From Synaphobranchus kaupii (lineage: Eukaryota > Chordata > Actinopteri > Anguilliformes > Synaphobranchidae), in NCBI GenBank assembly GCA_029718625.1, contig CM056380.1:47330017-47394016 (forward strand): DNA of 64,000 bases. The letters are read 5' to 3'. A program made the translations under genes and the position numbers. The notes under the pieces were generated by a model. That model had not been told where the DNA came from. It saw only the letters and a list, made by a program, of their open reading frames with translations, and made no database searches. Shown here piece after piece: positions 37,168 to 49,331 of the stretch. Numbering within the stretch: the stretch's first letter is position 1; each line of letters begins with the position of its first letter.

Positions 37168-37906
37168 CATGTAAAAAAAAAAGTTGTTGATCAGTCCCTG
37201 CCTGACATTCGAAAAAGGCCCCGACGACTTTTTATTTTTATTTTTTATTTTTTCATGACGATGGCCAGAAGTTGCAGAAAACACGGGGAAATCCTATTTC
37301 TAAGCCATTTGTATAGAAAATCGTACTCACACCGCACTAGGAGATCCTATCCGATCCACTAGGCCTAGCCCTCTATCGACCATCACGCAAAATTGTTAGA
37401 GCGCATGTGCAGCATACGGGCTGCAATGAACAATGCACGCCATCTTTGATCAACAATAGCGAGAGTTCACACATGCGATTGTCTATGGTATATTAACAAA
37501 ACGTTCTACAACAATGCCTTTTATTGTGCTAACAATAGTCCGTTCTGGGTGCAGTACACCGATTAAAGATTGGTTTGGGTGTTTGGTGGAGGTCGACATG
37601 ACTTTATCGCAGGTGTTTGATTAATTCAATCAAGGAACATTTATTGACCAAAAATACATGAAACATTACAATCAATATGAGCAAAACTGATGTTGACAGG
37701 CTACAATTAAACAGAAGCAATTTGGTCGAGAGAGGCAATGTTCTATATATTCTGTTCTCTTTATTTCTCTCTATGGTCCGCTGTACCTGGTGCTTAAATT
37801 AAAAAAAAAAAATAAAATTAAAAAAAAACAAATAAATTTAAAAAAAAACCTCCCTCCCCTACGACTTAAAAAATAAAAAAATAGGACGATCAACAACTTT
37901 TTTTTA
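37168..37906. mobile_element. Possible relic of an inverted-repeat DNA element
   Basis: A 19-base string taaaaaaaagttgttgatc occurs inverted at the two ends (about 37170-37190 and 37889-37907). Beyond it the arms match only loosely. No target duplication or coding frame was seen. Confidence 0.25.
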
Positions 37907-38604
37907 TTTGTATTATGACAGCATACGTCACTGAAGACTAAACCTTAATGATAACTGACAAGTTTACACTGAGGATCTTTCTGGCAGAAAGTGACCTTAT
38001 CAACACGCATTATGCATATACCAACGCTTTTTTTTGTCGGTGTGAAAATGATCATGAAAGAGGAGGAAATGAGTAATGGCAGAGACTGATAACACACTGT
38101 TTTCATTCCTTTCGCCTCTAATTGTCGGTGTTATTTTAATGGAGTGGGGGTGACGCGCAGTCTCTCCTGGACGTCTGATGATTAAAAAGAGAAACACAAA
38201 CCTCTGTCACGGTTAGCTGTGGGAGTACGTGTTGTACTGTAAGTCTCTGTCTTTGTTTTAAGGATGCGGAGTGGCAGGGGAAATGCTCATCTTCTCGTGT
38301 GTGGCTTCCTGGCAGGTAGAAGGCCTCCCGCGTCCCCCGCGTCCTACGGCAGGCCGTAAACGCCTCGGTCTCACTGCCTTCTCCGGATCCGCGCGCGCTT
38401 CACCAAGCCCCTTCCAGATTTCACATTTTAGCCATCTGTAATCCCCCTAGTGATAGTGCCATAAACGTCCAACTAACATGCCATAACGTTATGAGAACGA
38501 ACCCTTATGGACTACAAATCCCACAAGTGTGTCTCGGCACGCAGCATTAAAGGCCGTTCTCAAGATACCAAAGAGTTCAGGTTCAGGCAAAAACTGACAA
38601 ATGC

Positions 38605-38660
38605 TTAACTACATTACAGCACAATCATTTGGCGGGTGCTCTAATCCAGAGCGACGAACA
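38605..38660 (+). repeat. Fish dispersed-repeat core, diverged
   Basis: acattacagcacaatcattt, ggcgggtgctctaatccaga and gcgacgaacag match, with changes, the catttggcagacgctcttat/ccagagcgac core widespread in teleost genomes. Confidence 0.6.
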
Positions 38661-38903
38661 GCAGTGGCGAACATCAGCGTTAATCTCAGGAATACAAAAA
38701 TGTGCTTTCATCAAGAAGGCAATTTATAATTTATACAGTCCAATTTATAATCACTAAGTGGAATATTAACCCAACAAAAAACAAGTTGTATTGTAGGAAC
38801 AACAGGTATAATTGGACAGATAATGTAAGCTACCTTACACAGCTATACTTAAAACATTATCCAAAAATTCATCCAGGTGCTCCCAACAGAAGGGGAAGTG
38901 GTG

Positions 38904-38935
38904 GAGGGGGGGGGGGGGGGGGGGGGCGGGGGTGT
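38904..38935. repeat. Poly-G tract
   Basis: About 22 G, a C, then further G. Confidence 0.9.
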
Positions 38936-39684
38936 TGCCGGAGGACAATGTTTGGGTTCCTTACAAACCAAATGCCTGCACATCAGAGTCACTGAGGAAC
39001 CGCCGGGGGCCAATAGACAGAACGTAGAGAACAAAGCCATTCCCACAGGTCTTCCTGTTCCACAGCCCAATCGTTCTCAATATTTCAACTTTGAATCCGG
39101 AACAAAAAACAAACCACTTCCTCTGTATTTGGGTCTGTGATCAGCGGCTGCCGACACAACCGAACGTGGTGTTCCGCGGCCCCAGGTTCACGCTCGTCCG
39201 AACGGGCGGTCTTTCAGCCTCGTCTCTGTTCCCGCTAACGGGCATATCGCCGCGGCCCTCCTCCTCGATACCCTCCTTCCTCCCACCTCCCCCTCCGGGC
39301 GAAGAGAAGGCCGCGCCCCCGGCACTTCCGCTCCGAGTGGGGATTTTTAATGAAATGTGGAGAGTAAGATTTAAGTCTGCCGCAGAGTCTGGCCTGTTGC
39401 CATGGCGCCGGCGACCCACTGAGACCCAGACCACTAATTCACCGGTATTACTTCCTCACTATTCATCATTGTTCTTTCATTATTATCATCGATTTCATCC
39501 ATTATCAATAACTCTCTCGCTTTATCACTCGGCCTCTTTGTCTACGCCCCTCCGTCTCCGCACTGCGGGGTATGTATCCTCACTCTCAGTACAAACTTCA
39601 CCTATGTGCCTGGCTGCAAATGTCATCCAACTTTATGACACCTGTAGTGAAGAATTATAAAGCACAGACACACATAGGAACTAA

Positions 39685-39702
39685 CACACACACACACACA
39701 GC

Positions 39703-39776
<74 letters not shown>
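39685..39776. repeat. (CA)n microsatellite
   Basis: A short CA run, gcgga, then about 35 uninterrupted CA units. Confidence 0.95.
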
Positions 39777-39779
<3 letters not shown>

Positions 39780-40598
39780 GGCGGTGCTCACAAACTTAAA
39801 GACCTCTCATCTGCTGACAGAAGCATCCCACATGATGTCATTCACGCTCTAAAACAAGCTCAAACACGACAGAAAGAGGTAGATAAGTGATGTGGGCTCG
39901 AGTCCCCTCTCTCTTCTCAAATGATGATATGAGAGCCCCCTCTACAGGATGGGAGGAGCCAGTCTGACACACGGGAAAGGATGAAGACATCCAGCGGGGG
40001 GGATTGGACTGCCCTCCTTGCGTTAGAGTTGTGTGGCCCGCCCTCCTGACTCAGCGCTCTCCGGGCCGGTCTGTTTTCGACGCACGATGAATGCCCTGCA
40101 CAAAGGCACGGAGGGAGAGCAGGTGTGCCCTCTTATCCCAGGCATGGATGCGCCCAACCCGACCGGCACCAAACAATGCATGCAGCGGAGGATCATGGGA
40201 GCGGAGATGAAGGCACGGCGCGTTTCTACTCGCCGTCCGCCAAGCGAAATAAAGACAACAAAGGAGAAGGGGACAAAGAATCCTGGCTGCAGGTGGGAGG
40301 CGGAGAGAAGCCCGGCTTGGCTCTTTCAGGGCGCCAAATTGCTTGGCTTTTTTTCCCCCCCTTGTCCTCCCCCGCCCCCCCCGCCATTTTCCTTTCTTTC
40401 CTGGTGCGGTCCGGCCGGCTCCCGCCAGCGACGCCAGGGGAACGCGGCGGTGTTAATGCCATCGAGTGTCTCGGGGACCTGGGGGCTGCCACTAGCAGCT
40501 GGCCAGCCAAGGTCTGGCAACATCACCACATCTGAAAACCTGTCACTGCAGCTCCCTCTGAAGCCTCTAGAGAGACTAGAGCTGAGCTCTGAGAGAGA

Positions 40599-40600
<2 letters not shown>

Positions 40601-40681
<81 letters not shown>

Positions 40682-41025
40682 CGTGCGTGCGTGTGTGTGT
40701 GTGGGGCACAGTGTGTGTGTGTGCGTGTGTGTGGTGTGTAGTATGTGTATGTGTGTGTGTAACTGTGTGCGTGCGTCCGTGTGTGTGTGTGCGTGGGTGG
40801 GTGTAGTATGTGTGACTGTGTGTGTGTGGGTGGGTGTGTGACTGTGTGTGTGCATGCGTGTGCGGCTGGGTGTAGTATGTGTGTGACTGTGTGTGTGTGT
40901 GTGTGTGTGTGTGGGCGTGGGTGGCTGGGTGTAGTATGTGTATGACTGTGTGTGTGTGTGTGTGTACGTGTGTGTGTGACTGTGTGCGTGCATGTGCGGG
41001 TGTAGTATGTGTATGACTGTGTGTG

Positions 41026-41073
<48 letters not shown>

Positions 41074-41171
41074 TGACTGTGTGTGTGTGTGTGTGTGTGT
41101 GTGACTGTGTGTCCGGCTGTGTTTGTGACTGTGTGTGTGTGTGTGTGTGTGCGTGAGACTGTGTGTGTGAC

Positions 41172-41205
<34 letters not shown>

Positions 41206-41245
41206 GCTGTGTGTGTGTGCGCGTGAGACTGTGTGTGTGAGTGGG
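40601..41245. repeat. Long GT-rich tract (about 645 bp)
   Basis: An initial pure GT run of about 38 units is followed by a complex tract of GT blocks separated by gactgtgtg, gggtgtagtatgtg and gcgtgcgtg elements. The elements recur, indicating repeated local duplication. The 286-codon minus frame here is purely repeat-encoded (Thr-His). Confidence 0.94.
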
Positions 41246-41559
41246 TGGGTGTACTATATGCAGAAGTATGAGGACTGCAGCAGGGTAAAGGAAGTTACAG
41301 TCTCCAATTAGATGAGAGAAGTGCTGCCTGCCTGTCAGCTCTCCCATTGGCTTAGAACTCCAAGTGAGCTGCTCTCCTGACACTCCAGGCTTGAGCCTTT
41401 TTCATCTTCTGTCCTGTATTCCACAGCCTCTGCTTTTAATAGAATCTTTTAACCTTTACAAATTCCTCTTCTCCTTTATTCTCCCCTTCCCTTTTCTTTC
41501 TCATTCCTTGACTTTGGGTTTATCAGTTATGGCATTACCGCGCACGGCTATACAAATCC

Positions 41560-42059
41560 NNNNNNNNNNNNNNNNNNNNNNNNNNNNNNNNNNNNNNNNN
41601 NNNNNNNNNNNNNNNNNNNNNNNNNNNNNNNNNNNNNNNNNNNNNNNNNNNNNNNNNNNNNNNNNNNNNNNNNNNNNNNNNNNNNNNNNNNNNNNNNNNN
41701 NNNNNNNNNNNNNNNNNNNNNNNNNNNNNNNNNNNNNNNNNNNNNNNNNNNNNNNNNNNNNNNNNNNNNNNNNNNNNNNNNNNNNNNNNNNNNNNNNNNN
41801 NNNNNNNNNNNNNNNNNNNNNNNNNNNNNNNNNNNNNNNNNNNNNNNNNNNNNNNNNNNNNNNNNNNNNNNNNNNNNNNNNNNNNNNNNNNNNNNNNNNN
41901 NNNNNNNNNNNNNNNNNNNNNNNNNNNNNNNNNNNNNNNNNNNNNNNNNNNNNNNNNNNNNNNNNNNNNNNNNNNNNNNNNNNNNNNNNNNNNNNNNNNN
42001 NNNNNNNNNNNNNNNNNNNNNNNNNNNNNNNNNNNNNNNNNNNNNNNNNNNNNNNNNNN
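41560..42059. other. Assembly gap (500 N)
   Basis: Exactly 500 undetermined bases, probably a fixed-size placeholder. The 5' end of the LINE that follows is hidden here or absent. Confidence 0.99.
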
Positions 42060-42207
42060 TCAAAACCAACCTAATCTTCCACACAGAACGCAAACATGTT
42101 TGGAAGGCAGTTCTGTGTAAAAATTACCCCTTTATTAAACGGAGAGGAATCTGTCATAGCAGCCAAATCACCATCCATGAGGATGCAGACCTACAGTAGA
42201 TAGCCCC

Positions 42208-43794
42208 ATCCAGACTATTAATATATACAACAATGGAACTGTACTGATCCAAGGGAGTGAAGCCAGCTTCCACTCCTTTGAGGAAACATTCGCACAACTG
42301 AAAATTGAGGTAGAGAATGAGAAGACCTCAGCAATTGACAGTAAGGAATCGGATTAAGAGAAAGATACAGTGCCCCCCAAACCCACAGCCAGCCTGACAG
42401 TCCCTGACCCCCCCCCCCCACAGTCAGTCCCCACACTCAACTCCTCGCCCCGCTGGTGTTGGAATTTGTTGAATTCCAGAGAGCACACCCAGGCCAGGCT
42501 GTCTGAGTCCAGCTGCGTCCAGCAACTGAAAGATGACATCACCCAGGAAAAAAGTGAATTCTGCCTCGCCATTAAGGAGCTGAGAGCAGAGATCACTGAG
42601 CTGCAGCAAGACGACCAGGTCCTGAGAGCTCAGCTGGCTAAAACCAAGGCTGCAGAGGGAGAGGGCCTCCGCCAGAGAGCTGCAGGACCTGAGGCAGCAG
42701 CTCCGGGAACACGCTACAACCCCCTGCTCCACAAACACAGACACACACCGTACTCCCCCCCCCCCAAAACACTGTCCTCCCCCCTGACACTGACACACAG
42801 CCTCTGTCAGCCCTACCAGAGCACTCTGACACTACCACACTACCTGTCACACAGGAGAGTCAGACACACTGTACAGACACCCCTGCTATTTCCAACAGAC
42901 ACACAGCCTCCCTCTAACACACAATCTCCTTCCAGCAACAGGGCAGAGAAGCCCACGCCACAGGTAGTCCTACACATGCACTCAAATGGTAAGTTCCTGG
43001 AAGCAAAGAAGCTGTTCCCTGGTCAAGAGGTCCAGGCAATCCGCTGCAGCAACACAGGACGGGCCATGGAGCTGCTGGGAAACCCTTCCTGCATCGTGGT
43101 GCACACGGTCACCAATGACCTGTGCAACATGTAACACAGAACTGCCAGTGCAGTGTGGAAGGGGGCAGAGAGAGCAGCACAAAGGTTTCCTGACTCACGT
43201 GTCGTCATGTCCACACTGCTGCCCAGAGCAGACGCACCTCCCCACATCCCCCAGGAGAGAAATTCAGAGATCATCAGGGGTTGTGACACACTACCGAATG
43301 TACACCTGGCACACCACTCCACCATTCGCTCCTGGCATCTCTATGATGGACTCCATTTAAACCAGGAGGGGGTCAAAATGTTTGCCAAGACCCTAAAAGA
43401 TGCTGCCCCTGGGATGCAACCCAACAGTCCTGCCCTACAGCTCGGCCAACTGGGGGCGCCAAATAATGCAGCCCCACCCCCCCTGCCCACACACCCCCGA
43501 GCCCCACCGAGACCAGGCAATTCTGCTCGTCCACCTGTCCCCCCACACCGCCCCAGCCCCCAACACCCTGAGTACAGGCCCCGCCCCACCAGCAGACCCC
43601 CTGTACAGCAGCAACAGAGTTATGCTGCAGTCCTGAACCCCCCCACCCCACCCCCCCGCCTCCTCAGAACTGGGAGAAATAAAGCACCTGCTTGGGATCC
43701 TCTGCAGCAGACAGCTGAACTAACCCTGCAGTTACCGGGTACAACCAACAGGGTAAAAAAGAGAATACCCATCAAAATGTATTATTATTATTAA
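42208..43794 (+). pseudogene. LINE ORF1 remnant with SGNH-esterase-like domain
   Basis: One frame, broken by TAA at 42355-42357 and 42... no further stop until TAA at 43132-43134, runs from INIYNNGTVLIQGSEASF to VKKRIPIK. Segments in order: a heptad-like region QQLKDDITQEKS...ELRAEITELQQDD (likely coiled coil), a Pro/Thr-rich linker, then esterase-like blocks. The nucleophile block reads MHSNGKF (42976 on), where a GDS/DS-type motif is expected, so the residue before Ser is His. The TND block is HTVTNDL, just before the 43132 stop. The Asp/His block is LYDGLHLNQEG (about 43342). A Pro-rich tail follows. In L2/CR1 elements this protein binds nucleic acid and carries an esterase of uncertain role. 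The stops and the altered nucleophile motif make this copy non-functional. Confidence 0.8.
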
Positions 43795-43964
43795 TAATAA
43801 TTTTCATTATTTTCATTAAGTAAGCAAATAAATAAATAAGTAAGCAAAAGTTCATTAACAAGCAAATAAATATAAATAATAATATGAAGAATAACATTTT
43901 TTATTTTTATGTTAGATACATGTTTATTATACTTATAATTAAAATGTTAATTGTAATTCAGAGT

Positions 43965-46900
43965 GAGATCCTTTTGTATCAGTTCTTGGAATCTGCAAGG
44001 TCTGTACTCCACAGCTTTTGGAGCAAAAATTTCAGACCCTGAATTCTTAAAAAAACATTAAAAATGTTTACATCGTAATTATTTTAGAGACAAAAGTGTC
44101 CCTGAGGTTACAATGAAATCATAGTGCCCTCTCTGAAACTAAGCACTGTGCGGCATGGCAGGGACTCAGGGGGAATAGTGCTGTGGTACAGAGGGGATCT
44201 TTCCAAACACATCACAACTGTCCAACAAGGAACATCCCACATTTGGTTAAAAATAAGCAAAGATATTAGCATCAGTGACAAAGATATATATTTGTGTGCA
44301 GCATACACTCCTCCATCAGAATCTCCTTAATTCAACAAAGAGTTCTTCAACACCCTCCACACAGACATAGTCCATTTCCAGGCCCAGGGAAATGTGATTG
44401 TCTGTGGAGACTTTAATGCCCGCACAGTAAATGACTGCATAGATACCAAAGGAAATAAGCACGTATTTGGACAGGCCCCTCTGTACCTCACACCCACACT
44501 CATGAGAAGAAACAACCCTGACAAAATAATAAACAAAAGGGAATTTGGAAGGGAATTAGTGCATCTCTGTCAAGCCTTAGGTCTGTATATCCTTAATGGC
44601 AGGATCAGAGGGGACTCCTTAGGGTGGTTCACATGTTCTTCAGCTCTTGGGAGTAGTGTAGCTGACTATGCAATCACTGACATGAACCCCTCCTCTATCA
44701 GTGCATTTACTGTCAGACGGCAAACTCCCCTCTCAGATAATCAAATAAATGTGTTCCTGATCAAAACATGCATATAAGAAACACTGAGAAACAGTCCAGT
44801 AAGCTGTACAATCTAAACCAACCAATACAGATGGGATTCTGACAGCAAAAATAAATGTATAAAAGCAATCAGTTCAAAATGAGTTAACTAACACTATTAA
44901 CATTTTTAATAATAAACATTACCAAAATGACAAAGAAGGAATTAACCTGGCAGTTAATTACATTAATTATATATTCCACAGAGCAGCAATTGATGCCAAC
45001 CTTCTAAAAACAAGACATACAAATTTAAAACAAAAACCTACTGAAAAATTTGATAATGAATGCAAAAATATCAGAAAACAATTGAGACAATTATCATACC
45101 AAAAAACATAAACAGCAAGAAAACCCAGATTTACCCAGATATAAGTATTGTGAAATGCTTAAACAATACAAACAAACCTTGAAAACGAAGAAACAAAGAT
45201 ATATCAATAAGCAACTAATTTAAATTGAAGAATCAATCAATCAATCAAAATCAATTCTGGGAAATAAGTTAAGCGCAACTACGCCACAATAATTGGCTTT
45301 ACAAGATGGAACCATTTGGAAAGACTATTTTGATAATCTATACAAAGAAATCCCACAAAAAGATTTAAAATGCAACCAGAATACAATTACAGAAAAACAA
45401 AATCACCTGGAATCATCAATTCAAAACAATCAAAATCCATTAGGTAACCCAATCTCCTTGCTAGAACTGACTGAAAAACTCCAGTCTCTAAAACCAAAGA
45501 AAGCTTGTGGTCATGACAGCATCAGAAATGAAATGCTAAAACACAGAACTGCTGAGCTGCAGAAGGCTGTGCTGAAGTTAACCTGGTACTAAGCTCTGGC
45601 TGCTTTCCTGACATCTGGAACCAGGGGCTTATATCCCCAATTCATAAAAGTGGAGAAAAAGTGGACCCTAACAATTACAGAGGCAATTGTGTAAGCAGTA
45701 ATCTGGGAAGTTATTTTGTAGCATCCTTAGTACAAGACTTATAAACTTCCTTAACGAGCACAATGTCTTGAGTAAGACTAGAGTCAGATTGGCTTTCTAC
45801 CAAACCACCGTACCACTGACCATATTTACACCCTACACACCGTAATAAATAAACATGTCCACCATACAAAAAAATTGAAAAATCTTTGCATGCTTCAATG
45901 ATTTTGAAAAAGCATTCTATTTGGCACCAAGGCTTATTCTATAAAATTATTAAAAGTGGTGTAGGGGGTAAAGTTTATGATATATTGCAATGTACGTACA
46001 CAGAAAACAAGTGTGCGATACGAATTGGCAAAAAAAGGACAGAATTCTTCACACAAGGACGTGGTGTGAGACAGGGCTGCAATCTCAGTCCAGCATTGTT
46101 CAATATTTACATTAATGAGTTAGCGGTGTTGTTGGAACAGTCTGCAGCTCCTGGTCTGACACTGTTCGACAAAGACATCAAATGTTTGTTCTATGCAGAT
46201 GACCTGGTCCTGCTGTCACCCACAGAACAAGGGTTACAGCAACACTTGGATCGGCTTGAGCAATACTGCCAGAACTGGGCCCTGACAGGCAGTAAATTTA
46301 CCAAAGATTATCATTTTCCAAAAGAAGCCCAGATGTCAGGAAAACAGATGCAAATTTACTCTAGGTAACACCGCCCTAGAGCACACTATGAATTATACTT
46401 ACCTTGATCTGACAATCACTGCATCTGGGAGTTTTTGCATGCCAGTAAATGCATTAAAAGAAAAAGCTTGAAGAGCAATATATGCAATAAAGAGAAAACT
46501 TTTCAAACTGAATATCCCATTTAGAATCTGGTCCAAACTATTTGATAGTTCAGCCTATTGCGCTTTATGGAAGTGAGGTCTGGGGTCTTGAAACTTTGCA
46601 TACTGAATTCTGCAGAAATATTTTACAAATACAAATGAACACCTAATAACGCATGTACGGCCAAATTAGGCCGGTTTCCATTGGAAATAAATATACAAAA
46701 AAGAGCACTCAAATTCTGGATGCACCTTAAATGAAGCCCCAATGACATGCTATAATCTAAGGCGCTACAATCCCAAGAACTGAACCCTGAAAAGAGTCCC
46801 CTCAGTCAGCTGGTACTGAAGCTTACTAATTCTGTAACCCAAACTAACCTACACCACGCTCAGTCCAGCACTGCTAACCAGCCACAAATCACTGTAACCC

Positions 46901-47146
46901 AAATAATGCAACAAACATACAAATTGTATTTGGAACATTGGGACAAAGAAACCAAAACACAAAGTCGACTAATTTGCTATCGGACCCTAAAAAAAGATTA
47001 TATTCCAGGAGAGTATCTCTTCTCTGTCAGAGATACAAAGCAGAGATGGATCTTGACCAAATACAGGCTCAGTATCTACACCCTTGCAATTGAAAAAGGC
47101 AGACCAAAAGAACAACGAATATGTGGTCACTGTAAGACAGGATTTA
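43965..47146 (+). pseudogene. LINE ORF2 remnant: endonuclease and reverse transcriptase
   Basis: Endonuclease pieces are WNLQGLYSTAFG and VIILET (43990-44090, frame disrupted), AAYTPPSES, then GDFNAR at 44406-44423, DYAITDM, and a final PLSDNQ where an SDH motif is expected. Reverse transcriptase pieces are SLKPKKACGHDSIRNEMLK (45489 on), PIHKSGEKVDPNNYRGNCVS (about 45640-45697), GVRQGCNLSPALFNIYINEL (about 46066-46125), and the catalytic box FYADD at 46189-46203. The C-terminal region HWDKETKTQSRL...RICGHCKTG (46936-47140) passes straight into 3' UTR, so the usual last residues are missing. Several stops and frameshifts separate the blocks. The protein would nick DNA and prime reverse transcription at the target; this copy cannot. 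Confidence 0.85.
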
Positions 47147-47288
47147 TCATTAACATTGTTATTGTTATGTTCTTATTTATATTATTATTATTATTATTAT
47201 TTTACTGCACATATGCATCTTCATTTATTTCTGTATGCTTTGGCAATATTTACATTTGTATTTCCTGCCAATAAAGCAATTTGAATTT

Positions 47289-47320
47289 CAGAGAGAGAGA
47301 GAGAGGGGGGGGGGGGGGGC
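47289..47320. repeat. GA run followed by poly-G
   Basis: gagagagagaga then about 13 G directly after the LINE tail. Confidence 0.88.
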
Positions 47321-47509
47321 TTTGAGGGGCGTTTAAATCATCATCTCAACACATTACTGGGTAAATTCAGCTGTTAGGGAGAAAGCCACGATGGTGTCCT
47401 TCAAGCCTCAGTGCGGCTTCATGTCATTGAGGAAATGGGAGTCGGAGATTAGAGAGGCATATAGCAGGCTGAGGAAAAAGTAAATACTGAGATTCTAATC
47501 GAGTGCAAA

Positions 47510-47520
47510 CACACACACAC

Positions 47521-47558
<38 letters not shown>
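47510..47558. repeat. (CA)n microsatellite
   Basis: CA run with one CG step. Confidence 0.92.
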
Positions 47559-47562
<4 letters not shown>

Positions 47563-48089
47563 CCATGTACACATATTTGTGCAAACACTGTTGAAGACTC
47601 TGCTTATGTGTTATGCATGGGAACGGGAGAAGTAGACTGAAAAAAAACAAAAAAACACCCAGTCTCAGTCTCCTCCTCCTCCTCCTCCTCCATGCCAAAG
47701 GACTGGGCCTGTGACTGAGGCCCCACCCCACAAAGAGCCCTTTCATTTCTGATGTGCTTTAAAACCCAGCAATTCTCCAAAGGATCAAAGGCTAAACTCT
47801 GTAGCCCTATTGTAGCAGGCCGAGGACACTATAATCCTGTATCTACAATATAACTCAGGGTTGAAGTCAATGTAATGGGGACTTTGTATTCTGTCGTGAT
47901 TTTCTATGCTTTTCTCCCTCTTTTTTTCACCCAACCATCCTGACTCTTTTTTTTCCCGCATTTTCATCGTTGGAAAATGTATTTACTTTGTAACTTAAAA
48001 ATAGTGGCATTTCATAACGCGCTCCAGTATGACTGCAACGTGGCTTTGGTTTGTCCTGTTAAAATAAATCCCCAGTGAACTGAACTGAA

Positions 48090-48435
48090 TTATCCGAGAC
48101 AGATAGAGAGGGATGAAGGGAAAGCGTAGCACAAACAGAGGAAGATAGAGGGGTACAAAGAGAGCGATAGAAAGAGAGGGACAGGGACACATTCATGGGC
48201 AGTTGAGCACCGAGAGAGTGGTAGAGAGGGACAGAGAAAGAGGGGTGCAAAGAGTCATATAGAGAAACATAAGATATAAAGAAAGGGGTACAAAAAGAGT
48301 AATAAAGAGGGACAGAGAAAAATAGAGGGTACCAAGCAAACGATACAGAGGTACAGAGAAATAATACAGAGGTGCAGAGAGCGATAGAGTGGGATAGAGG
48401 AGTACAGAGAGAGAGGTAGTCAGAGAGGAAGAAGT
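48090..48435. repeat. Diverged purine-rich minisatellite
   Basis: Loosely periodic units of about 40 bp containing gagggacagagaaaga, ggggtacaaagag and cgatagag. Strongly diverged, so old. The frames it opens on the minus strand (SLSLPLYR-type repeats) are artefacts. Confidence 0.7.
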
Positions 48436-48769
48436 TGCCAGGCAGAGCACTGCAGGTCTGATTCAGTGGCTGTCAGTCCTGATTGGCTCTGAGTCTCTAC
48501 AGCCACAGACGCCAGAGACCTGTGAGTAAGACGTGATCCTGTGCCTTCTCTACACTCAGCACCACACCTCCACCACCTCCTCCTGCTCGCCCTCCTCACC
48601 TACTCTGCTCCACCAGACCCTGCTCTCTCAGTCCCTCAGGCGCTGATTACTCATCCTTGTATTGAGAACGCAGGCTCCACACTGCCATAAGATTATAGCG
48701 TTGAAAATGGCAGGAGAGGAGAGGTTAATGACGAAGGCCTGTGTATGTGCGTGTCTGGGTGCGCATGTC

Positions 48770-48775
<6 letters not shown>

Positions 48776-48822
<47 letters not shown>

Positions 48823-48830
48823 ATGTGTAT
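48776..48830. repeat. (GT)n microsatellite
   Basis: About 20 GT units followed by GT/GC-rich degenerate sequence. Confidence 0.92.
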
Positions 48831-49070
48831 GTGTTTGTATGTGCATATGTGTGCTTGTGTGCGTGTGTGCGCATGTGTATGAGTGTGTGAGTATGTGAGT
48901 CAGGTGTGTTTGTATATGTCTGTCACCACTTTAGCTGGAGCTGTGTGTTCATGTGCAGTATATGGGGATCTGTACATGCATATGCTTCATGTATATGCTT
49001 CTGTGAGCAGTAATTGGATGCATATTTATGTAGTGTAAATATTAATATGCAAGGAAAATGATATGTTCTT

Positions 49071-49112
<42 letters not shown>
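49071..49112. repeat. (GT)n microsatellite near the neurexin exon
   Basis: About 20 GT units, 220 bp downstream (in transcript sense) of the exon donor at 49331. In the transcript it reads as CA repeats, which can bind hnRNP L. Confidence 0.9.
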
Positions 49113-49113
<1 letters not shown>

Positions 49114-49221
49114 TGTGAGAATTCTGCATGCAATGTTTCTGTGTTCTGTTTGCACTGAGCAAACAGGCTGTTATGAAAACAGGGCCTTGGTGCTGGGTGG
49201 CCAACACATACTGTATAGCAT

Positions 49222-49258
49222 CATCATCGTCATCGTCCGTCATCATCATCATACATCA
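49222..49258. repeat. (CAT)n microsatellite
   Basis: Imperfect cat/cgt trinucleotides, about 70 bp from the neurexin exon donor. Confidence 0.88.
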
Positions 49259-49331
49259 TGGTTCTCTCCGTGCATGGCTGCAGGGGAGCATGTGTGGGGG
49301 TCAGTACGGCGGTAAAGTGGGCGGGACTCAC

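Larger units (their letters stand above)
30310..40590. other. Intron with no gene seen
   Basis: About 10 kb of mostly unique sequence. It includes CpG-richer patches (31470-31570, 31950-32160, 39150-39330), GA tracts and long C/G homopolymers listed separately. No splice-flanked coding exon was recognised on either strand; frames such as 35140-35394 lack family resemblance. Confidence 0.5.
42060..47288 (+). mobile_element. L2/CR1-clade non-LTR retrotransposon (LINE), decayed
   Basis: More than 5.2 kb of LINE in plus orientation, antisense to the neurexin gene. Order: an ORF1 remnant with coiled-coil and SGNH-esterase-like segments, an AT-rich spacer, an ORF2 remnant with apurinic endonuclease and reverse transcriptase, and a 3' UTR ending ttggcaatatttacatttg ... 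gccaataaagcaatttgaatt with no poly-A. That tail style and the esterase-bearing ORF1 fit L2/CR1-clade fish LINEs. The start is lost in the gap. Stops, frameshifts and a deletion near the ORF2 end make it inactive. A second copy of the tail lies at 51855-52045. Confidence 0.88.
1394..49331 (-). other. nrxn1: Neurexin intron of 47,938 bp
   Basis: The interval is bounded by gtgagt on the 49332 side and ctgcag on the 1393 side, in minus orientation, with compatible phase 0. All transposons and arrays listed between these positions are intronic. No other exon with family resemblance and splice sites was recognised inside. Very large introns are a known feature of neurexin genes. Confidence 0.85.

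Noticed and set aside
37800..37850. A-rich stretches as the tail of a retrotransposed sequence
   Set aside because: Several interrupted A tracts with C and T breaks and no recognisable body upstream.
40523..41383. 286-codon Thr/His-rich minus frame
   Set aside because: Encoded entirely by the GT/CA tract, an artefact of a stop-free dinucleotide repeat.
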